Assembly (NCBI GenBank): GCA_963710175.1
Contig: CAVPZC010000002.1
Span: forward strand, 1 to 64,000
Direction: 5' to 3'
Length of the DNA: 64,000 nucleotides
Origin: Phormidesmis sp963710175
GTDB taxonomy: Bacteria; Cyanobacteriota; Cyanobacteriia; Phormidesmidales; Phormidesmidaceae
Part shown: positions 1 through 9,389 of the stretch, in pieces
How the letters are laid out: each line of letters starts with the position of its first letter
How positions within the stretch are numbered: the first letter of the stretch is position 1
Position numbers and translations under genes: made by a program
Notes under the pieces: generated by a model
The model's input: only the letters and a program-made list of their open reading frames with translations
The model's database searches: none
What the model was told of the DNA's origin: nothing

Positions 1-652
1 CAGCCGCCAAAATAGTCCGGTAGCCCAGCGCGTTAGGGTGGATGCCGTCTGCACAGAGGCGATCGCACACCCATCCCTCACCCTGCTGACTCCACTGCTC
101 AAGCAGATCGAGATAGGGAATTTTGTAGGTATCGCAGAGCTGACGGGTGACGTTGCGATAGCGAACCTGTTCGGCGCGGCTGAAGTAAAGGATATTGGCA
201 AAGGGCATAGCCGCTTCATTAACCGGCGTCATGCCTACAAAAAATACCGGGCAGAGCCGATTGGCCTGCTCTAAAAGATGAGCGAGATCGCGCTCAAAGC
301 AGGTGAGGTCGGTCACGGGTCGTCCGGTCGGGCGTCCGGCTCTGGCCGAATCGTTAAGACCGACTGACAGGATCAAAATATCGGGTGTGCGGTGGCGCAG
401 TTCGCCGCGATCGCAAAACTCCCGCTCCAGCCTTCTCGCCACCTGAGCCACGCCGTCGCCGCGCACCCCCAAATTGTAAAAAATCGGCCCCGGCTGCTCC
501 GGGTTCATCCAGCAGAGCCGCAGCCGATCTACCCAGCCACCCCCTTCACTATCGCCGTAGCCGTAGATCAGGCTATCGCCAATCGCAATCACTTTTTTGG
601 AATAGGTGCCGGCTGCCCGGAGAGTTGGAGACTGAGGAAGCGTTGCCGCCAT
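1..652 (-). CDS. SGNH/GDSL-type lipase/esterase, 3' end outside window
   Basis: Open frame on the minus strand starting at ATG 650-652 and running without a stop past base 1, so the C-terminus is missing. The visible 217 residues carry the SGNH hydrolase blocks: the nucleophile block IAIGDSLIYGYG near residues 22-33, the GLNDS block and the catalytic DGIHPN (Asp/His) block near the window edge. These enzymes hydrolyse ester bonds; the substrate cannot be told from sequence. There is no obvious signal peptide, so it is probably cytoplasmic. It lies downstream of glmM on the same strand with a 134-bp gap. The family is confident; the function is not. Confidence 0.85.
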   Translation of the reverse strand, partial: MAATLPQSPTLRAAGTYSKKVIAIGDSLIYGYGDSEGGGWVDRLRLCWMNPEQPGPIFYNLGVRGDGVAQVARRLEREFCDRGELRHRTPDILILSVGLNDSARAGRPTGRPVTDLTCFERDLAHLLEQANRLCPVFFVGMTPVNEAAMPFANILYFSRAEQVRYRNVTRQLCDTYKIPYLDLLEQWSQQGEGWVCDRLCADGIHPNALGYRTILAA

Positions 653-786
653 AGCGCTCTAAATTAAAATCTGATTAAAAACTTAACCAGAGATAGCATA
701 AACTTAAGCGGCTTCGCAAATCTTCATGCCGCTGCCCAGCTCAGGGGCATTGTCTGGATGTTGCACCCGGCACCTTCACCAAGCAC

Positions 787-2271
787 CTAAGCGAGATGCT
801 GAGAGACTTTAGCCGCCAGCGTCTCTGTCCAGTGGTCAACCAGCTCTGAGCTAGCCGCTTCCACCATTACCCTGATCAGCGGCTCAGTGCCAGAAGCGCG
901 CACCAGCACCCGGCCCTGATCACCCATATCCGATTCAGCTTGGGCGATGGCCTGCTGCACAGCCTTACAGGTCTGCCAACTGCGGCGCACGGCGGCATCT
1001 TCTACCCGCACATTTTTGAGCCGCTGCGGGTAGGTGTCAAAGCTCTGGGCGACCAGCTCAGGCAGTGAACAGCCCGCCTGCTTGAGTAAATCTGCCAGGT
1101 GCAGGGCCGTCAGAATGCCGTCGCCCGTCAGACTGTAGTGGTGGCACAAAATATGGCCCGACTGCTCACCGCCCAGCATCGCCCCCTGGCTGACCATCTC
1201 TGCATAGACATGCTGATCGCCGACAGGCGTGCGAACCAGGGTGCCGCCCAACTTTTCCCAGGCGCGCTCAAAGCCGAGATTGGCCATTACCGTGGAGATG
1301 ATCGTATCGTTGGGCAGCTTGCTGGCCCGCTGTAGGGTCTGCCCCCAAAAGTACAAAATATAGTCGCCGTCGATCACGCGGCCCTGGCTGTCAACCGCCA
1401 TTACCCGGTCGGCATCGCCATCAAAGGCAAAGCCGATGTCAGCCTGTAGTTCTGCAACTGCTGTCGTCAGCGCACCCAGATCGGTAGAGCCGCAGCTGAC
1501 GTTGATGCGATCGCCATCTGGCAACCCATGCAAAATAACCACCTCTGCGCCAGTTGCCTCGAACACCTGCTTAGCCACCCGTGTCGCCGCCCCCCAGGCC
1601 AGATCCAGCACAATCCGCAGCCCGCTGAGGTCAGGATGAGGCTGAAAGGGCTGATGCAAAAAGCTAATGTAGCGCTCCACCAGATCGGGCCGCTGAAAGA
1701 TCCGGCCCCATTGAGCTGACGTGATTGAGTCGGCCTGGCTCACGTCGGCTAAATTGGCTGGCAGTTCCTGGCCGCGTAAAGCTGCCTCAATCTGCCGCTG
1801 AATAGTGCTAGAGAGCTTAGTTCCATCGGAGCCAAAAAACTTGATGCCGTTGTCGTCAGGCGGGTTGTGACTGGCCGAAATCATAATGCCACCAGCGCTC
1901 CCGCCAGCGCCCCCTCCGGCCAGATGAGCCACCGCAGCAGTGGGACAAAGCCCCAGGTTCCACACTTCTAGTCCAGCTGTGGTCAGCCCGGCAGACAGGC
2001 CCGCCGCCAGCATATCGCTGGAGTTGCGAGAGTCCTGCCCGAGAATAATCGGACCGCTTTCGCCGTGGCACCGCAATACCTGAGCAGCCCAAAAGCCAAC
2101 CTGAGTCGCTAGCGGCGCGGTCAGCAGCGTGCCCGCCTGACCGCGAATGCCATCGGTGCCAAACAGCGGCGCAGACGGCAGCGGCTGTACGCTACAACTA
2201 GCCGCAGAGACTGGCTCAAAACTGGAGGCTGCGCTGCGATCGCAACCTCCTTTAATCGGAGAACTCACCAT
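787..2271 (-). CDS. glmM: Phosphoglucosamine mutase GlmM
   Basis: 494-residue alpha-D-phosphohexomutase converting glucosamine-6-phosphate to glucosamine-1-phosphate on the way to UDP-GlcNAc (peptidoglycan and LPS precursor). Visible motifs: substrate-loop start LFGTDGIRG at about 36-44, phosphoserine loop SASHNP with the active serine at about 134, metal loop DGDADR at about 284-289, and C-terminal phosphate-binding RASGTEP at about 458-464. About 35 residues precede the usual start of the fold, a short Ser/Pro-rich extension. The chosen ATG has a GGGAG ribosome-binding site 8 nt upstream. The gene is monocistronic or followed by the GDSL hydrolase. Confidence 0.96.
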   Translation of the reverse strand: MVSSPIKGGCDRSAASSFEPVSAASCSVQPLPSAPLFGTDGIRGQAGTLLTAPLATQVGFWAAQVLRCHGESGPIILGQDSRNSSDMLAAGLSAGLTTAGLEVWNLGLCPTAAVAHLAGGGAGGSAGGIMISASHNPPDDNGIKFFGSDGTKLSSTIQRQIEAALRGQELPANLADVSQADSITSAQWGRIFQRPDLVERYISFLHQPFQPHPDLSGLRIVLDLAWGAATRVAKQVFEATGAEVVILHGLPDGDRINVSCGSTDLGALTTAVAELQADIGFAFDGDADRVMAVDSQGRVIDGDYILYFWGQTLQRASKLPNDTIISTVMANLGFERAWEKLGGTLVRTPVGDQHVYAEMVSQGAMLGGEQSGHILCHHYSLTGDGILTALHLADLLKQAGCSLPELVAQSFDTYPQRLKNVRVEDAAVRRSWQTCKAVQQAIAQAESDMGDQGRVLVRASGTEPLIRVMVEAASSELVDHWTETLAAKVSQHLA

Positions 2272-2469
2272 TCGTTCACTCCCTACACTACAAAGTGAAT
2301 AGGTCGCTGCTAGAGCGACTGCTCACATCACCGGCTCAAGTGTGGAGGATATCACCTTAGACTTAACAATGGTGGGTGATGTGCCAATTCCTACAAAGGA
2401 CTACGGAGTCGGAGCGCTACATGGCCCTGCCAGCACAGATCCCCAGTAAAAATCCTCCGTAAAAATTCA

Positions 2470-2853
2470 ATGCATGAGCTGTTCAAAAAAGGCATCGACG
2501 AATTCAACCAGCAATCGTTTTACGCCTGTCACGACACACTAGAAGCCATTTGGATGGAGGCTGAGACTGCCGACAAACCTTTTTACCAGGGAATTTTACA
2601 GATAGCGGTAGCGTTTTACCATTTGGGCAATCTTAACTGGCGAGGCGGCGCTATTTTGCTGGGTGAAGGTATCAGCCGACTGCGGCGGTTTGAGCCTGCC
2701 CGCGAAGGTATTGTGGTCGATCAGCTAGTAGACCAGGCGGTGGATTGGCTGACACAGGTACAGACTGTGGGACCAGAGGGGCTGGCCGATCTGATGGCAG
2801 ATTTGCCGCTGCCGCTGCCGCAAATTCGATTTGAAGAAATCAATAAAGTCTAA
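2470..2853 (+). CDS. DUF309 domain-containing protein
   Basis: 127-residue all-helical protein of the DUF309 family, recognisable by the N-terminal pattern in which a short helix is followed by CHDTLEAIW and then by a FYQGILQIAVAFYHL segment near residues 37-51. The molecular function of the family is unknown. It lies 60-140 bp before the LPS-export genes on the same strand and could share their transcription, but no conserved functional link is known to me. The first ATG directly opens the conserved region (MHELFKKGI), so the start is likely right. Confidence 0.85.
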   Translation: MHELFKKGIDEFNQQSFYACHDTLEAIWMEAETADKPFYQGILQIAVAFYHLGNLNWRGGAILLGEGISRLRRFEPAREGIVVDQLVDQAVDWLTQVQTVGPEGLADLMADLPLPLPQIRFEEINKV

Positions 2854-2994
2854 TGACATCTGCCGCAAACGCTAATGCCAGCGATTAAGGTGGAGACAGC
2901 GGCTTTCTGACAGTTGGGAAAGCGGTCTGAAGAGCCAGTCCGGGTTGGCGAAACATTTTTAGTATGGTGGTATACCCGCCTTATCCTCTTGAGA

Positions 2995-3609
2995 ATGCTG
3001 CATTGGCGATCTGACGTGTGGTCTTTAAAGGCCGCTAGCTTACAAAGGTTTAGTCTGTGGGCGGGTCTGGGGACTGGTCTACAGCGTCCGGCGAGAAAAT
3101 TTTGGCGGCGGGCAACCTGGAGCTGTGCGATCGCGCTACTGCTGCCGCTGCTGACGCAAAGCATTTTGCCCGACTCCCTTGCCCTCGCTCAGTCCAACGG
3201 CGGCGCAATTCAGCTAAAAGCTAGCCGCGTAGAGGCCAACTCTAATACCGGCGTAGTGACCGCTACTGGCAGCGTTCGCATTGACTACCCCAACCGTCAG
3301 ATCTACTCCACCTCTGCCCAGGCCCTGTACTACAGCCGTGAGCAGCGAATTGTGCTCAGCGGTAATGTAGACGTGGTGCAAGAGGGCAATACGCTGCAAG
3401 CAGAAACCGTGACGTACTTAATTGAAGAAGGCCGGTTTGTGGCCACCCCCGCACCTAACGAGCAGGTAGAAGCAGTCTATATTTTGCCAGCAGATCCTAA
3501 CCCAGCGCCGCGCGTCGATGCGCAGCCAACGGCCCCAGCGCCGCTTGTAATTCCGATCCCGCCCGCTGAACTGCCGGACCAGCTAGGCTCCATTAACCGC
3601 TCTAATTGA
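2995..3609 (+). CDS. LptA/OstA-like LPS-transport periplasmic protein
   Basis: About 204 residues from the first ATG (2995); an upstream in-frame TTG at 2914 would add 27 residues. A hydrophobic signal segment (ending near SLALAQ) precedes an OstA-like beta-jellyroll domain with repeated strands such as IQLKASRVEANSNTG, GSVRIDYPNRQIYS and LSGNVDVVQEGNTL. The C-terminus is a Pro/Ala-rich tail. By homology it forms part of the periplasmic bridge carrying lipopolysaccharide to the outer membrane. Its stop overlaps the alternative TTG start of lptB, and an LptF/G-type permease follows, so the three genes form an LPS-export operon. Confidence 0.85.
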   Translation: MLHWRSDVWSLKAASLQRFSLWAGLGTGLQRPARKFWRRATWSCAIALLLPLLTQSILPDSLALAQSNGGAIQLKASRVEANSNTGVVTATGSVRIDYPNRQIYSTSAQALYYSREQRIVLSGNVDVVQEGNTLQAETVTYLIEEGRFVATPAPNEQVEAVYILPADPNPAPRVDAQPTAPAPLVIPIPPAELPDQLGSINRSN

Positions 3610-3629
3610 GTGCTTACAGGCTATATGCA

Positions 3630-4415
3630 ATGACTTCCTCTCTGGTAAAATCTGAGCCAGTTAGACCAACCCGTGGAGCGCCTCCTTTGAAGCTTGTGCT
3701 CGAAAATGTTCAAAAAACATACGGCAAGCGCACAGTGGTTCAAGGGGTAAATCTATCGATTGCTCAGGGCGAAATCGTCGGTTTGCTAGGTCCCAATGGC
3801 GCTGGCAAAACCACGACTTTCTACATGGCGACCGGTTTGGTCAAGCCTGATGTGGGAAAGGTTTCGTTCAATGGGCGCGATATTACCAATATGCCCATGT
3901 ACCGGCGGGCCCGGTTGGGCATTGGCTATCTAGCGCAAGAGGCCAGCATTTTTCGCAATCTCAGCGTCCGCGATAATCTGCGCCTGGTAATGGAGCAAAC
4001 GGGCGTCCCTTTCCACGAGCGAGAAGACCGGCTGCGCGGCCTGCTCAAAGAATTTCGGTTAGAAACCGTCGAAAATTCGCTCGGCATTCAAATCTCTGGC
4101 GGCGAGAGGCGGCGTACCGAGCTAGCGCGCGCTTTAGCAGCAGGGGCTCAAGGGCCAGATTTCTTATTTTTAGATGAGCCCTTCGCCGGGGTAGACCCGA
4201 TCGCCGTGGCTGAAATCCAGACGATTGTAGCGGAACTGCGCGATCGCAACATGGGCGTTTTGATCACCGACCACAACGTCCGCGAAACCCTTCAAATCAT
4301 CGACCGGGCCTACATCATGAGCGATGGCCAAATTCTCGCCTCAGGGAGCGCCACCGACCTCTCCAACAACCCCCTCGTGCGCCAGTACTACCTGGGCGAA
4401 GGCTTCCGACTTTAA
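3630..4415 (+). CDS. lptB: LPS export ABC transporter ATP-binding protein LptB
   Basis: Cytoplasmic ATPase driving lipopolysaccharide extraction from the inner membrane. From ATG 3630 it is 261 residues; a TTG at 3606 overlapping the previous stop is an alternative start. Motifs: Walker A GPNGAGKTT, LptB-type Q-loop region YLAQEASIF, signature ISGGERRRTE, Walker B FLFLDEPFAGVDP and H-loop DHNVRET. The GER signature and the missing LPS-independent domains distinguish LptB from other ABC ATPases. It sits between an OstA-like gene and an LptF/G permease, 16 bp before the latter's ATG, which supports the assignment. Confidence 0.95.
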   Translation: MTSSLVKSEPVRPTRGAPPLKLVLENVQKTYGKRTVVQGVNLSIAQGEIVGLLGPNGAGKTTTFYMATGLVKPDVGKVSFNGRDITNMPMYRRARLGIGYLAQEASIFRNLSVRDNLRLVMEQTGVPFHEREDRLRGLLKEFRLETVENSLGIQISGGERRRTELARALAAGAQGPDFLFLDEPFAGVDPIAVAEIQTIVAELRDRNMGVLITDHNVRETLQIIDRAYIMSDGQILASGSATDLSNNPLVRQYYLGEGFRL

Positions 4416-4431
4416 ACCATCATTTCTTCCC

Positions 4432-5610
4432 ATGACTGCTACGGCACCCAACTTCACCCAACAACTCATCCGCTGGTTCCCCCGAATTTCGCTGATGGAT
4501 CGCTATATCGCTCGCGAGCTTACCCTACCCTTTCTTTTTGGCGTCGGCGCTTTCTCCTCAATTGGCGTTTCCATTGGGGCGCTGTTTGAGCTGATTCGTA
4601 AGGTCACCGAGGTGGGGCTACCGGCGGCGCTGGTGCTTGAAGTTTTTTTGCTGAAGCTGCCTGAGTACATCGTGCTGGCATTCCCCATGTCAACGCTGCT
4701 AGCGACGATGATGACCTACAGCCGCTTTTCCAGCGATAGCGAACTGACGGCGCTGCGAGCGAGCGGCGTCAGCATTCGGCGGATTGTGGTTCCGGCTGTG
4801 ATTTTGAGCCTGCTGATTACCGGCTTGAGCTTCGCAGTCAATGAAATTGTCGCACCAGCCAGCACAGAGCGAGCAACGGTGCTGCTGGCCCGGGCCCTGG
4901 ATGAAGAAAAACCGCCCTTTAAAGAAGGCAACATCACCTTTCAGCAGCAGCAGCCCGCCGCAGATGGTTCAGGCGACGAGCTGGTGCGGTTTTTTCACGC
5001 TCGCAAGTTTGATGGCGAGACCATGCGCGGCATTACGGTAGTAGATTTCTCGCAAGAAGACGGTGAGGACGGGCTTAAGCAAATCGTCAGCGCCGATACG
5101 GCTACCTGGGACTTTGCCCGCAATCTGTGGGAATTTACCAACGGTACCATTTACGCCGTCTCTCCTAGCGGCTCTTTCCGGCAGATTATCCGCTTTAAAC
5201 AGCAAGATTTGCAGCTGCCGCGCACGCCTTTAGACCTGGCAGGGCGTACCAAAAAGGACGAGGAAATGAACATTGCTGAAGCCAAGGACTATTTAGGCAT
5301 ACTGCGCCAAACGGGAGATAAGAAAGCGGTGCGTAAGCTGGAGGTAAACATTCAGCAGAAGTACTCTATTCCCTTTGCCTGTGTGGTGTTTGGCCTGGTG
5401 GGTTCGGCGGTGGGCGTGCGGCCCCAACGAACGGGAAAGGCCACGAGCTTTGCGGTGAGCATCGTGATTATTTTTGGCTATTACCTGCTGAGCTTCATTA
5501 CGACAGCAATGGGCGAAAGCGGTGCGATCAGTCCTTTTGTCGCGGGGTGGCTACCGCTGGGTTTGGGGCTGGGCGCGGGGCTGCTGCTGCTGGCGAAGCT
5601 CGCACGCTGA
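4432..5610 (+). CDS. LptF/LptG family LPS-export permease
   Basis: 392-residue membrane protein of the YjgP/YjgQ (LptF/LptG) family, the transmembrane partner of LptB. Starting at ATG 4432 leaves 16 bp after lptB. Longer frames from 4324 would overlap lptB and are disfavoured. The N-terminus has the family motif MDRYIARELTLPF, then hydrophobic helices near 31-55, 75-100 and 115-135. A soluble periplasmic jellyroll follows at about 145-270, then three C-terminal helices. Cyanobacteria usually have a single such permease gene next to lptB, probably acting as a homodimer; F or G cannot be distinguished. Confidence 0.9.
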   Translation: MTATAPNFTQQLIRWFPRISLMDRYIARELTLPFLFGVGAFSSIGVSIGALFELIRKVTEVGLPAALVLEVFLLKLPEYIVLAFPMSTLLATMMTYSRFSSDSELTALRASGVSIRRIVVPAVILSLLITGLSFAVNEIVAPASTERATVLLARALDEEKPPFKEGNITFQQQQPAADGSGDELVRFFHARKFDGETMRGITVVDFSQEDGEDGLKQIVSADTATWDFARNLWEFTNGTIYAVSPSGSFRQIIRFKQQDLQLPRTPLDLAGRTKKDEEMNIAEAKDYLGILRQTGDKKAVRKLEVNIQQKYSIPFACVVFGLVGSAVGVRPQRTGKATSFAVSIVIIFGYYLLSFITTAMGESGAISPFVAGWLPLGLGLGAGLLLLAKLAR

Positions 5611-5691
5611 TAGCCCGCTAGTTGATATCCTGTTGGTAATATCTTGCTAGGCGATCGCACAGGGTGTCTCTATCAGAGTGAGTGAACAAGT

Positions 5692-6534
5692 ATGGGCACT
5701 AACGCAGAATTTGCTCAGCTCTGGACGGTTTCAATGCCGGGGATTGAGCTATTTGAGGCGCAGCTATTTCAACATCGGCTGAGAAAGCACTTTCACGATA
5801 GCTATGTAATTGGGCTCAATGAGAGCGGGCTGGGGCAATGTCTCTGTCAGAGCGAAACTCGTCACCACTACCCTAATAGCTTTAACTGTATTGATCCGGG
5901 TATGGTTCATACGGGTGAACCGGCATCTATGGCGGGCTGGGCGTTTCGCAATATTTATGTCAGTGTTCCGCTGGTGCGGCATGTCTTAGCTCAGCTGGAT
6001 TGGTCAGCGGGAAGCTTACCGCATTTTCCTGAGATTGTGGTGAACGATCCAGCTTTGATCCCCTCTTTTTACCGGCTTTTTCGGGTCTTGAATAAGTCTG
6101 CGCCTCAGCTGGAACAGCAGTCTCTTTTGTTAGAATTTTTGTCGCGCTTGTTTTCGAGACATGCTCAATTTCGCCATCGACAAAGAGAGCTTAAGGTAGA
6201 GTCGAAGGCGATATCGCTGACTCGGGCTTACTTGGAAGCGCACTGTACGGACGATGTTTCAATTGATGATCTGGCCCGGCTGGTGGGTCTCAACCCCTAT
6301 TATCTGATTCGCTGTTTTCGCCAACAGGTGGGCATCTCTCCTCACCAATATAAGCAACATTGGCAGCTATTGGGGGCAAAGCAGGCGTTGCATAGTGAGA
6401 AGACGCTGGCGGCGATCGCCACCGAACACGGCTTCTACGACCAAAGTCACTTCAACCGCGTCTTTAAGCAAACGTTTGCCGTGCCGCCGGGCGCTTATCG
6501 AAAAGTCAATTTTGTCCAAGACAGGGCTCGCTGA
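5692..6534 (+). CDS. AraC-family transcriptional regulator
   Basis: 280 residues. The N-terminal part (about 15-90) is an AraC-type cupin ligand-binding domain (HRLRKHFHDSYVIGL, then NSFNCIDPGMVHTGE). The C-terminal 100 residues carry two helix-turn-helix motifs (SIDDLARLVGLNPYYLIRCF and LAAIATEHGFYDQSHFNRVF) ending in the family PPGAYRK. It probably senses a small molecule and regulates the benE-like transporter gene that begins 49 bp downstream on the same strand. No operator could be recognised. Confidence 0.92.
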   Translation: MGTNAEFAQLWTVSMPGIELFEAQLFQHRLRKHFHDSYVIGLNESGLGQCLCQSETRHHYPNSFNCIDPGMVHTGEPASMAGWAFRNIYVSVPLVRHVLAQLDWSAGSLPHFPEIVVNDPALIPSFYRLFRVLNKSAPQLEQQSLLLEFLSRLFSRHAQFRHRQRELKVESKAISLTRAYLEAHCTDDVSIDDLARLVGLNPYYLIRCFRQQVGISPHQYKQHWQLLGAKQALHSEKTLAAIATEHGFYDQSHFNRVFKQTFAVPPGAYRKVNFVQDRAR

Positions 6535-6583
6535 ACTCTGCAAATCTGGTCTTTAACAGCGACCAAATTCATTCAACGGGCTC

Positions 6584-7783
6584 ATGACTTCACTTAAAGA
6601 CTTCAGACGAGACTTTTCCGTTTCGGCGGTAATCGCCGGGTTTGTGACGGTGCTGGTCGGCTTCACTAGCGCGGGTATATTGGTCTTTCAGGCGGCGCAA
6701 GCATTGGGAGCCTCGCCTGCGGAAATTGCCTCCTGGATGTGGGCGCTAGGGCTGGGTATGGGAGCGACCAGCATTGGCCTGTCGTGGCATTATCGGGTGC
6801 CTGTGGTGACCGCTTGGTCTACGCCGGGGGCAGCGATGCTAATCACAGCAGCGGCAGGGGTTTCAATGCCAGAAGCGATTGGCGCTTTTTTGGTCTGCGC
6901 GGTCTTGATTATGCTCTGCGGATTTACCGGCTGGTTTGCGCGCGTGATGAATTTGATCCCGATATCGCTGGCCTCAGGGATGCTGGCGGGCGTGCTGTTG
7001 CAGTTTGGCCTGAACGTATTTGTGGCGATGCAAACCCAGTTTGGGATGGTGTTTGCAATGTTTTGTATTTACCTGTTGATGCGCCGCATGGTGCCACGGT
7101 ATGCGGTGCTGTTGGCTTTGTTGCTGGGCCTTTTGATTGCGGGCGTTCAGGGATTGCTGGCGCTAGAAACCGTCAGCTTACAGCTAGCGCGGCCTGTGTT
7201 TACGCTGCCTCAGTTTTCTGCAAGTGCGATTGTGGGCGTAGCGCTGCCGCTGTTCATCGTCACGATGGCCTCTCAAAATGTGCCAGGGGTAACGACAATT
7301 CGCGCCTTCGGCTATGCTGATGTCCCTATCTCCCCGCTGATTGGCTGGACGGGGATGGCGACGTTTCTACTGGCGCCTTTTGGGGCTTTTGCGATTAATC
7401 TTTCTTCAATTACGGCGGCGATTTCGATGGGGCGCGAAGCCCACGAAAATCCTGACAAGCGCTATGTGGCAGGGATAGCAGTCGGTGTGTTTTATCTTTT
7501 GATCGGATTATTTGGCGCGACGGTAGGGGCGATTTTTGGGGCGCTGCCAGAAGAGCTGGTGCTGGCGATCGCTGGCCTTGCCCTACTCGGTTCGATTGGC
7601 AATGGATTGGCGATCGCCCTATCAGACGAAGCTGACCGCGAAGCCGCTCTGATCACCTTCTTCGCGACCGCCTCTGGCCTTACCCTATTCGGCATTGGCT
7701 CAGCCTTTTGGGGACTGCTCGCGGGCGTACTGGCTACCCTCGTCCGATACAAGGTGAATCCTCAGCTGCTTAGAAAATCTTAG
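6584..7783 (+). CDS. BenE-family benzoate/H+ symporter-like transporter
   Basis: 399-residue integral membrane protein, almost wholly hydrophobic with about 11-12 predicted helices. Family signatures are visible: VLVGFTSAGILVFQAA near residues 22-37, VPVVTAWSTPGAA near 72-84, and NVPGVTTIRAFGY in the second half. BenE/YdcO proteins belong to the nucleobase-transporter-like fold and are named for benzoate import in Acinetobacter. No aromatic-degradation genes occur nearby, so the substrate here is unproven. The position directly behind an AraC regulator suggests a regulated two-gene transport unit. Confidence 0.9.
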   Translation: MTSLKDFRRDFSVSAVIAGFVTVLVGFTSAGILVFQAAQALGASPAEIASWMWALGLGMGATSIGLSWHYRVPVVTAWSTPGAAMLITAAAGVSMPEAIGAFLVCAVLIMLCGFTGWFARVMNLIPISLASGMLAGVLLQFGLNVFVAMQTQFGMVFAMFCIYLLMRRMVPRYAVLLALLLGLLIAGVQGLLALETVSLQLARPVFTLPQFSASAIVGVALPLFIVTMASQNVPGVTTIRAFGYADVPISPLIGWTGMATFLLAPFGAFAINLSSITAAISMGREAHENPDKRYVAGIAVGVFYLLIGLFGATVGAIFGALPEELVLAIAGLALLGSIGNGLAIALSDEADREAALITFFATASGLTLFGIGSAFWGLLAGVLATLVRYKVNPQLLRKS

Positions 7784-7885
7784 CGGACAGGAAGCGTCGT
7801 AATGATTTCTGAGAGTGAGCGCTTATCTAATGCTATGCAAGTTTTGGACTCTGAAGCGAGCACATGGTTTTCCAAGGGCTGTCTC

Positions 7886-8389
7886 TTACAGTTGGCTAAA
7901 AGCGCTGTGATAGCTAATTGTGCCAGTCTTGCCACCCAGTGCTCCAGGTTGGAGTTCCAGTACCATCAAGGCTTCCTCAGAAACCTCATATTCACTGCGA
8001 ATGTTGAAGCATGTGGCAGGTGCAAAGCCAAAGCGGGTGTAATATTCTGGATGACCTAGAACAACTACTGCGATAAAACCTTGTTGCTTACACTGCGAAA
8101 GTCCTGCTTTAACCAGGTCTGAGCCTATGCCTTGACGCTGATAGCTAGGAATCACTGCCAGTGGTGCGAGCCCCATTATCTTGGCAGCAGGATGGCTTGG
8201 TAGAGATATTGGAGAGAACATAATGTGGCCAACAATCTTTTCTTGTCTTTCGGCAACCAGCGAGATTGTCGGATGAGCTTTTTCTCGTAACGCATCGACC
8301 AAATTAGCTTCGGCAGGTGTTTCAAAGGCTAGCGCGTTAACAGCGTAGATAGCCGCTTTGTCTTTTGCTGTAGCAGGGCGAATGAACAT
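7886..8389 (-). CDS. GNAT-family N-acetyltransferase (YhbS-like)
   Basis: 167 residues with a complete Gcn5-related acetyltransferase fold: N-terminal IRPATAKDKAAI, a motif-A acetyl-CoA loop VIPSYQRQGIGSDLVKAGL around 78-96, and the YhbS-type segment VVVLGHPEYYTRFGFAPA at about 108-125. These enzymes transfer acetyl from acetyl-CoA to an amine; the substrate is unknown. Its 5' end faces the divergently transcribed phosphoesterase gene, whose ATG lies 79 bp away, so the two share a short promoter region. Confidence 0.92.
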   Translation of the reverse strand: MFIRPATAKDKAAIYAVNALAFETPAEANLVDALREKAHPTISLVAERQEKIVGHIMFSPISLPSHPAAKIMGLAPLAVIPSYQRQGIGSDLVKAGLSQCKQQGFIAVVVLGHPEYYTRFGFAPATCFNIRSEYEVSEEALMVLELQPGALGGKTGTISYHSAFSQL

Positions 8390-8468
8390 GGTGCTTACTG
8401 TTGTGATATCTGGGGCAGGGTGTTCTATCCTGAGACTAGCTCAGACCACCTATGCCAGCCAAATCGTG

Positions 8469-9389
8469 ATGATTATTGCTCAAATCTCTGACCTTCACGT
8501 TCACGTTGAGGGGAACTACGTCTACGGCGTGGTGAATACTATTCCCATGATTCGGCAGGCTGTGGAACATCTTAATCAGCTCGATCCACGTCCTGATGTG
8601 GTGGTGGCAACCGGAGACCTGACGCATCATGGTGAGCTAGCCGAGTATGAAGTGCTGCGACAATTGCTAGCGCCGCTCCAAATTCCGCTATATCTGCTTC
8701 CGGGTAATCACGATAGGCAGCAGCCTTTGTATCAAGCATTTGAGCAGCCTGCCTATATGCCGTCTGGCGGCTCACATTTGCAGTACGTGGTAGATGACTA
8801 TCCGGTGCGGCTGATTATGTTGGATACGGTGGTGCCCGGTGAGGCAGGCGGTGAATTGGATGAGTCGCGGTTGAACTGGCTAAGAGAGCAGTTGGCGATC
8901 GCCCCCACTACTCCCACATTTCTCTTTTTGCACCATCCCCCCTTCAAAACCAATATTCCGACGATGGACTGCATCGGCCTAGCCAGAAGCAAAGACCTGG
9001 CAGAAATTGTCTCTCAATATCCTGCTATCAAGCACGTTGCCGCTGGTCATCTGCATCGGCCTATCTACACGCAGTGGGCGGGTACAATTGCCAGCACCGC
9101 GCCGAGCCTGGTACATCAGGTACTGCTCAATATGCGACCCGACGCGCCCGGAAAGTTTGTAATGGAGCCGCCAGCCTATCAGCTTCACCTGTGGGATGAA
9201 GACGCAGAGGAGATTGTTTCGCACACCAGCAATTCCAAATTCCAAGATACGGACAAACCAATCAGCGCTGAAGGGCTGACTAGCCATCGACGAGGAAAGC
9301 CGTCAAGAGGTGTTTCTCATCTGCTTAGCAGACTTTTTCTTCTCATCAAGCATGAAGTCAATCAGCGCTGTCCAGCTCTCGAACCATAA
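8469..9389 (+). CDS. Calcineurin-like phosphodiesterase with IS-altered C-terminus
   Basis: Metallophosphoesterase related to the cAMP phosphodiesterase CpdA. ATG 8469 begins MIIAQISDLH, so the first metal ligands are D8 and H10; further ligand motifs are GDLTHHGE, PGNHDRQ and GHLHRP. As it stands the frame is 306 residues, but it enters an insertion sequence at 9227. The last ~53 residues, starting near TSNSKFQDTD, are therefore encoded by IS DNA, partly antisense to the transposase end. Removing the IS and one 9-bp duplication joins codon-for-codon to 10769-10814, giving a 267-residue protein ending GDYEGPYLFAH. All catalytic motifs lie before the insertion, so activity may survive. Confidence 0.88.
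   Translation: MIIAQISDLHVHVEGNYVYGVVNTIPMIRQAVEHLNQLDPRPDVVVATGDLTHHGELAEYEVLRQLLAPLQIPLYLLPGNHDRQQPLYQAFEQPAYMPSGGSHLQYVVDDYPVRLIMLDTVVPGEAGGELDESRLNWLREQLAIAPTTPTFLFLHHPPFKTNIPTMDCIGLARSKDLAEIVSQYPAIKHVAAGHLHRPIYTQWAGTIASTAPSLVHQVLLNMRPDAPGKFVMEPPAYQLHLWDEDAEEIVSHTSNSKFQDTDKPISAEGLTSHRRGKPSRGVSHLLSRLFLLIKHEVNQRCPALEP
9218..9226. repeat. Left 9-bp target-site duplication of the IS
   Basis: TTCGCACAC lies immediately outside the left terminal inverted repeat and is repeated exactly at 10760-10768 outside the right one. It falls inside the phosphodiesterase coding region. Confidence 0.93.

Noticed and set aside
392..667. Plus-strand frames of about 90 codons at 385-667
   Set aside because: Shadows of the GDSL hydrolase gene, which has clear family motifs on the minus strand.
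3606..3629. TTG 3606 as lptB start, overlapping the stop of the OstA-like gene
   Set aside because: Possible, but ATG 3630 begins the conserved protein soon after and is the more usual codon; kept only as an alternative.
7802..8059. 85-codon plus-strand frame between benE-like and GNAT genes
   Set aside because: Mostly antisense to the GNAT gene; composition shows no domain or signal.
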